DNA from: Candidatus Anaeroferrophillus wilburensis | GTDB taxonomy: Bacteria > Desulfobacterota > Anaeroferrophillalia > Anaeroferrophillales > Anaeroferrophillaceae | DNA length: 64,000 nt | Assembly: GCA_016934315.1 (NCBI GenBank) | Contig: JAFGSY010000030.1 | Location: 1 to 64,000, forward strand | Direction: 5' to 3' | In this document: positions 60,264 through 64,000 of the stretch, piece after piece | Numbering within the stretch: the first letter of the stretch is position 1 | Layout: each line of letters starts with the position of its first letter | Program-made: the position numbers and the translations under genes | The notes under the pieces: generated by a model | Database searches by the model: none | Told to the model about the DNA's origin: nothing | Seen by the model: the letters and a program-made list of their open reading frames with translations, nothing else

Positions 60264-61256
60264 TCAGCGTTCCTGGAGCAGCTTTTTGGCGTTCACCAAA
60301 ACCTCCTGCTCCCGGGCCGTAAATGAGGAAAGCGCATCGGTAAAGGCAGTATACGGCTGTTGTTTCATCCATGAAGGAACCCAGGAAATGGGCATGAATG
60401 CTGAACAGCAGAAAACGATGTTCATGGCAATCAACAGGCAGATCAGCAGATCAGCAGACGCATATTTCCAGGCATCATCGCTGTGTCGTTTGGCTTTCAG
60501 CTGTTTTTTGCCTTTTTCGGCAATAATCCCCCGTTTGAGAAAGCCGGCCAGGATGCGGTACACATTATAGCGGCCATGCAGGCTCCGATCAATAATCTCC
60601 TGGACGGTAAGGTGCTGCTTCACCAACGCCAGAATCTGCTCCTCTTCAGCGGTAAGCTGCTCTCTGAAATCAGCCAGAAAGAGAGCATCATCGCTATCGG
60701 CAGCAAAGGTTGAACATGGCTCATAAATCGCTTCCAGGGAAGCAACATGCTTCTCAAACAGGGACAACTCATCTGTTTGCCGGAGAATTTCCAGGAGAAT
60801 ATAGTCGGACGGCTGAGGCTGCAGATAGGGAGTTTCATAGAGGCTTCTGGTCGGCTCAAAAGAATATGAACCCTTTTTCCAGCCGAGCATGGCGGCCAGA
60901 ATTTCAAACAGCCGCATCTGGTTGAATGCTGCCATCTCTTGATGACTTAAAATGCCGTGGTCAACCAGTACCCGTTCCATGGAGGTTTCCCGGCGGATCT
61001 GTTCATGGCGCATGGTGCTGGACTGGGCGGGAGACAGCCGCCCTGACTTTTTCATCATCTCTTCAAGGTCAAAAGCATGGTTTGCCAGGCTGCTGCTCAT
61101 GCCGACAATCATGCCCTCCTTGAAAAACCAGGAGCAGTTGCCCTCGGAACTTTCAACTTTCAAAATGCCGGTTTTCTGCTGCTGAGAGATCAGCTGCAGG
61201 ACATCCGTCAGATCAAAACCACCAAGATAGCCTTTAAGTTCATTGTTTTTAGGCAT
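60264..61256 (-). CDS. DUF4388 (PATAN) protein with one membrane helix
   Basis: About 330 aa. N-terminal DUF4388/PATAN domain (about 6-105, LKGYLGGFDLTDVLQLISQQQKTGILKV), a second helical segment with NQMRLFEILAAMLGWKKGSYSFEP (read in parts), then a membrane helix near 272-292 and a short tail. PATAN domains occur in Desulfobacterota/Myxococcota signalling and motility proteins; the exact role is unknown. Start ATG 61256 or GTG 61262. Follows the TPR gene by about 25 bp. Confidence 0.72.
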   Translation of the reverse strand: MPKNNELKGYLGGFDLTDVLQLISQQQKTGILKVESSEGNCSWFFKEGMIVGMSSSLANHAFDLEEMMKKSGRLSPAQSSTMRHEQIRRETSMERVLVDHGILSHQEMAAFNQMRLFEILAAMLGWKKGSYSFEPTRSLYETPYLQPQPSDYILLEILRQTDELSLFEKHVASLEAIYEPCSTFAADSDDALFLADFREQLTAEEEQILALVKQHLTVQEIIDRSLHGRYNVYRILAGFLKRGIIAEKGKKQLKAKRHSDDAWKYASADLLICLLIAMNIVFCCSAFMPISWVPSWMKQQPYTAFTDALSSFTAREQEVLVNAKKLLQER

Positions 61257-61282
61257 GAGCACGCATCCGGGGCACCGTATCT

Positions 61283-63481
61283 TTATTGGGAGACTGTCTG
61301 CCGCTGCCGACAGCGTTTACTCCAGCTGTAGATGTTTATTGAATAGAGTCCGACGACCAGCAGCAGGGGGAAAACTTTTATTCCCCATGGGGATCCAGGG
61401 GGAAACAAACCACAATGGACAAGCTGGTGTCTGGTCAGGAAGATGACAACTGCCAGGACGAACCCGCCCCAGAGCATAAAAAAGCCTTTGATGGTTTCTC
61501 CCAAAACCAGTTGGTAAGTTCCCGGAATCAGGAAACCGCATACCAGCATCAGGCGATCGGCAATCCAGGTGAAGACCCTGATTTTTTTGCGCTGCTGGAG
61601 AGCAAATGAATCATTGTCAGCTTTTCTGGCAATATGCAGGCATGATGGACAGGCATGAAAGGCCCGGCCTATACCATGGAAGGTCGTGCCGCAGAGCGGG
61701 CAGAATGCTCTGTTTTTGTCCCGTTTGATCCAGAGGACGGCGATAATCACTCCCACCGTCACCAGAAAGGCAACATAGAGCAGCAGCGCTCCCCATGGAG
61801 CAAAGAAAAGCCGGTAGAATTCGTTTTTGTCCCCGGTGGTTAGGAGCTGCTCGGTCACCAGTCGGTAGGTATAGGACCATGGCAAAGGTTCGTGAATCAG
61901 AACCGGATCGTTGGCACGCCGTTCTTTCGCCAATTGTTCCTGAATCATTTTGGGAGATAATTCCCACGCATGAATGAAAGATGCTTCGCTTTCAGCCAGT
62001 GAAAATGATTCTTTCATGTAGGCATGATTCAGGTTGTAGTGATAAATGCCGCTGGCCGGCTTGCAGGCGATGGCTTTTTTATAGGTGTTGATCGCCTTTT
62101 CACTCTCATTATTGAGAAAGTAGAAGTTGGCCAGGTTATTGTATGCCGCGGCTTCCGGTTGCGGATCAATGGCAATAAGCTGTTCCAGAGCGGAGATTGC
62201 GGCGGTGATATCGCCGGCATTGCCAGCGGCAACAGACTGGGAAAAAAGGGCCAGAACCTGTTCTGCATTATGCTGGCTGCCGGCTGCCAGCATATGCTGT
62301 TCCTTGGAGCCATAGCTGTCAAAATTCACCTGCAAGGCCGGGCGTAAGATTGGTGAACTGAGACTTTTGATTGTTTGCAGTCCATTTTGATAGGCAAAAG
62401 GGGAAAAGAACAGCATGACCAGGGTCAGCAGATAAGCCAGCCGCTCTTTGAGCGTCATGAGGTGAAAAAGGCAGATGAACAACAGGAAGAGTCCCGGAAG
62501 GAGAAGGATAGAACGAAAAAACATCATGGCACTGGCAGCCAGCAGAGCACAAACAAGAAGCGATGGTGTCAGCCGATTAAACCGACGTTCCAGGGTTTCC
62601 CGCAGTGCCTGGATATACCGCAGCAGCAGGGCAAGGGTCATAAAGGTCATCAGCCAGAGAGGCAGGTAAGCTGCGCTGAACCACAGAAGTGCAATGGCCT
62701 GCAATCGTTGTCCCTGGTTGCTGAACAGCCGGCCAATGGCGGCAAAAAAGGAGGCAAGAGAAGAGAAAAAACGTTTTTTACTGAAGGCCAGACTACTCTG
62801 GGACTGGTAAAATGCGGAAAAATCCGGCGAAAGGCGGAGGGCATAATCGGTCAGGGCCTGGGTGCCGGTTGCATCTTGCCGGGCGTTTGTTTCTTCAGCG
62901 AGAGCCAGGAGAGCCAGCGAGTAGGGCCTGGTATTGGCAAAGCCCTCTTTGTCCCTGGCGGCCAGCAACAGATCCAGATTTTTGCTGACCAGATTCAAAT
63001 CACGGTGCCGGTATGCGCTGAGAAATTGCTGCCAGGCAGCCTCCATCAGACTTTCGTTTTCCGCCAGCAGCGCCTTCGGTGCAGCCTGTTCGTCCTTGGT
63101 GTAACTCTCCCGTTCAATTTCAGTTGGAGGGGCGGCAGGTAAAGGAAGACCATCTCCAGAAGCACGGGGCGGAACGATTCTGGTTGCTGGAATATCTGGC
63201 AGATGTTCTGTTTCTGCAGGAATGCTGTCATCTTCCCGGCGGGGATCAATGGCGGGAACAATGATGGTTCCGGGAAACTCATGCTGTCCATTACTGCCCG
63301 CCAATGCCGGTTCCTCATTCTGGGAAAGCGCAGTTGGCTGGTTTATTGTCTGCTGTTCGGTGGAGGGAAGCGTTGTATCAGGTGGAGGTTCGGCTGCCAC
63401 TGTTCCGGAAGCACCAATCCATAGGACGGCAACGGCAATAACGAAACCGCATCGTATCCGGGATGAGATACTGGTTTTCAT
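61283..63481 (-). CDS. TPR-containing multi-pass membrane protein with zinc ribbon
   Basis: 732 aa, not assignable to a named family. Signal peptide (1-30); low-complexity Pro/Glu region (about 31-110); helical segment; three to four membrane helices (about 255-375); TPR repeats (about 395-500, NNLANFYFLNNESEKAINTY); another helix near 560-585; a zinc-ribbon pair CPLCG...CPSC (about 596-615); and two final helices. An envelope protein with a periplasmic TPR region is likely. Start overlaps the upstream gene (ATGA). Confidence 0.65.
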   Translation of the reverse strand: MKTSISSRIRCGFVIAVAVLWIGASGTVAAEPPPDTTLPSTEQQTINQPTALSQNEEPALAGSNGQHEFPGTIIVPAIDPRREDDSIPAETEHLPDIPATRIVPPRASGDGLPLPAAPPTEIERESYTKDEQAAPKALLAENESLMEAAWQQFLSAYRHRDLNLVSKNLDLLLAARDKEGFANTRPYSLALLALAEETNARQDATGTQALTDYALRLSPDFSAFYQSQSSLAFSKKRFFSSLASFFAAIGRLFSNQGQRLQAIALLWFSAAYLPLWLMTFMTLALLLRYIQALRETLERRFNRLTPSLLVCALLAASAMMFFRSILLLPGLFLLFICLFHLMTLKERLAYLLTLVMLFFSPFAYQNGLQTIKSLSSPILRPALQVNFDSYGSKEQHMLAAGSQHNAEQVLALFSQSVAAGNAGDITAAISALEQLIAIDPQPEAAAYNNLANFYFLNNESEKAINTYKKAIACKPASGIYHYNLNHAYMKESFSLAESEASFIHAWELSPKMIQEQLAKERRANDPVLIHEPLPWSYTYRLVTEQLLTTGDKNEFYRLFFAPWGALLLYVAFLVTVGVIIAVLWIKRDKNRAFCPLCGTTFHGIGRAFHACPSCLHIARKADNDSFALQQRKKIRVFTWIADRLMLVCGFLIPGTYQLVLGETIKGFFMLWGGFVLAVVIFLTRHQLVHCGLFPPGSPWGIKVFPLLLVVGLYSINIYSWSKRCRQRQTVSQ

Positions 63482-63981
63482 TCTTCATTAAGAAGGTGGT
63501 TAATCGTTAATGAGATGTCAACCGATAACAGCTGGTTTCGATTCTCATTGACTGCAACTTGCAGGGGAACGGTAATCGTATACGGATCGTTAAGGATAAC
63601 CTTGCCGACCCGGACGACTTCAGGCTTGAATCCGCCAGCCGGTGACAGCCGGACGCCAGGTGGCTGCAAACCCATGTTGGGGAGCTGTGATGACATGGCC
63701 GCCTGCATCGGGGATTCCAGATGGGGGGGGGCGCTCATGCTGCTGAGAGTCGGTGTGGCTGCCTTCTGTTCTTGAACATCGATTGACGGTTTTGGCGGAA
63801 AATCCGGTGCTGTTTTTGCGGTCGCAGAACCCTTGGTTTTCAAGTTTTGCAAAACCATTTTGCAGCAGCTGGTCAGGGCGGGCAACACACCACTGCCTTT
63901 TACCGCCACCGATTCGAAGCAGGGTAGTCCTTTGGGATTAAGCTGGGCATTGAGTTCGGCAACACTGAGGATGTCAGGCAT
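63478..63981 (-). CDS. hypothetical protein upstream of the TPR gene
   Basis: 167 aa, not recognised. N-terminal segment (PDILSVAELNAQLNPKGLP), Pro/Ser/Met-rich centre (about 50-115) and a beta-rich C-terminal block (EVVRVGKVILNDPYTITVPL) ending NHLLNEE. No signal peptide. ATG 63981 lies 19 bases from the window edge, with GCGGGAT before it, so an upstream start cannot be excluded. ATGA overlap with the TPR gene suggests a joint function. Confidence 0.55.
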   Translation of the reverse strand: MPDILSVAELNAQLNPKGLPCFESVAVKGSGVLPALTSCCKMVLQNLKTKGSATAKTAPDFPPKPSIDVQEQKAATPTLSSMSAPPHLESPMQAAMSSQLPNMGLQPPGVRLSPAGGFKPEVVRVGKVILNDPYTITVPLQVAVNENRNQLLSVDISLTINHLLNEE

Positions 63982-64000
63982 ATCCCGCTTGTTATACTGG

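Noticed and set aside
62375-63142. 255-codon plus-strand frame over the TPR gene
   Set aside because: Lys/Gln-rich mirror frame; no SD or homology sign.

Overview
The window looks like chromosomal DNA of a Gram-negative, probably anaerobic bacterium, most likely of the Desulfobacterota (former Deltaproteobacteria). This is inferred from gene content and not from a marker-gene comparison. The clues are an RpoS-like sigma factor with Hfq, an A-adding-type tRNA nucleotidyltransferase fused to DHH and CBS domains, a MoxR/CoxE-type pair, FeoAB iron uptake, a thiosulfate-type transporter, a phasin-like/UbiB pair, a DUF4388 protein, and outer-membrane lipid transport genes of the YdbH/YdbL type. I saw no rRNA or tRNA gene, CRISPR array or intact insertion sequence.

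Region 1 (1-14 kb): an rpoS-like gene and dxs (+) converge on an OmpA-like lipoprotein and a chalcone-isomerase-like periplasmic protein. Upstream on the minus strand lie feoA-feoB and an MqnD-like gene, with a candidate Fur box before feoA. Then come hom and alaC, and a transporter-TusA-hybrid histidine kinase series. Region 2 (14-38 kb) is mostly housekeeping: rlmB, a diacylglycerol kinase, trmJ, a VWA/MoxR pair, hfq-xerD-tRNA nucleotidyltransferase, Nudix, aspC, creatininase-tatD, GGDEF and histidine kinase genes, phasin-like/ubiB, hemE-thrC, uvrB, and a DEAD-box helicase behind a leader containing a terminator.

Region 3 (38.3-43.5 kb) holds a small RRM protein converging on a compact six-gene minus-strand operon: methyltransferase, class I isoprenoid-synthase-like protein, FtsX-like permease, ABC ATPase, LysE exporter and an endonuclease V-like/DUF1722 protein. 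It is the strongest candidate for an undescribed system, perhaps synthesis and export of a prenyl lipid. Region 4 (43.5-54.65 kb) looks accessory: a second RRM protein, YkgJ, DUF2235, DUF3795, DUF3750 and DTW proteins, an unknown membrane protein, an APC permease, a VOC protein, a hybrid kinase and a DUF4062/ATPase protein. It ends in relics: an hsdM C-terminal fragment, a QVTPQV-type peptide ORF, and a broken integron-type integrase. This suggests a decayed mobile or defence island.

Region 5 (54.67-64 kb): a YdbH-like protein and a lipoprotein combining YnbE-like and YdbL parts, followed by a convergent class II aldolase gene. A 13-nt element at the aldolase ribosome binding site recurs in its terminator. 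A minus-strand series then runs from an unknown protein through a TPR/zinc-ribbon membrane protein and a DUF4388 protein to a YbaK deacylase and an EamA transporter.
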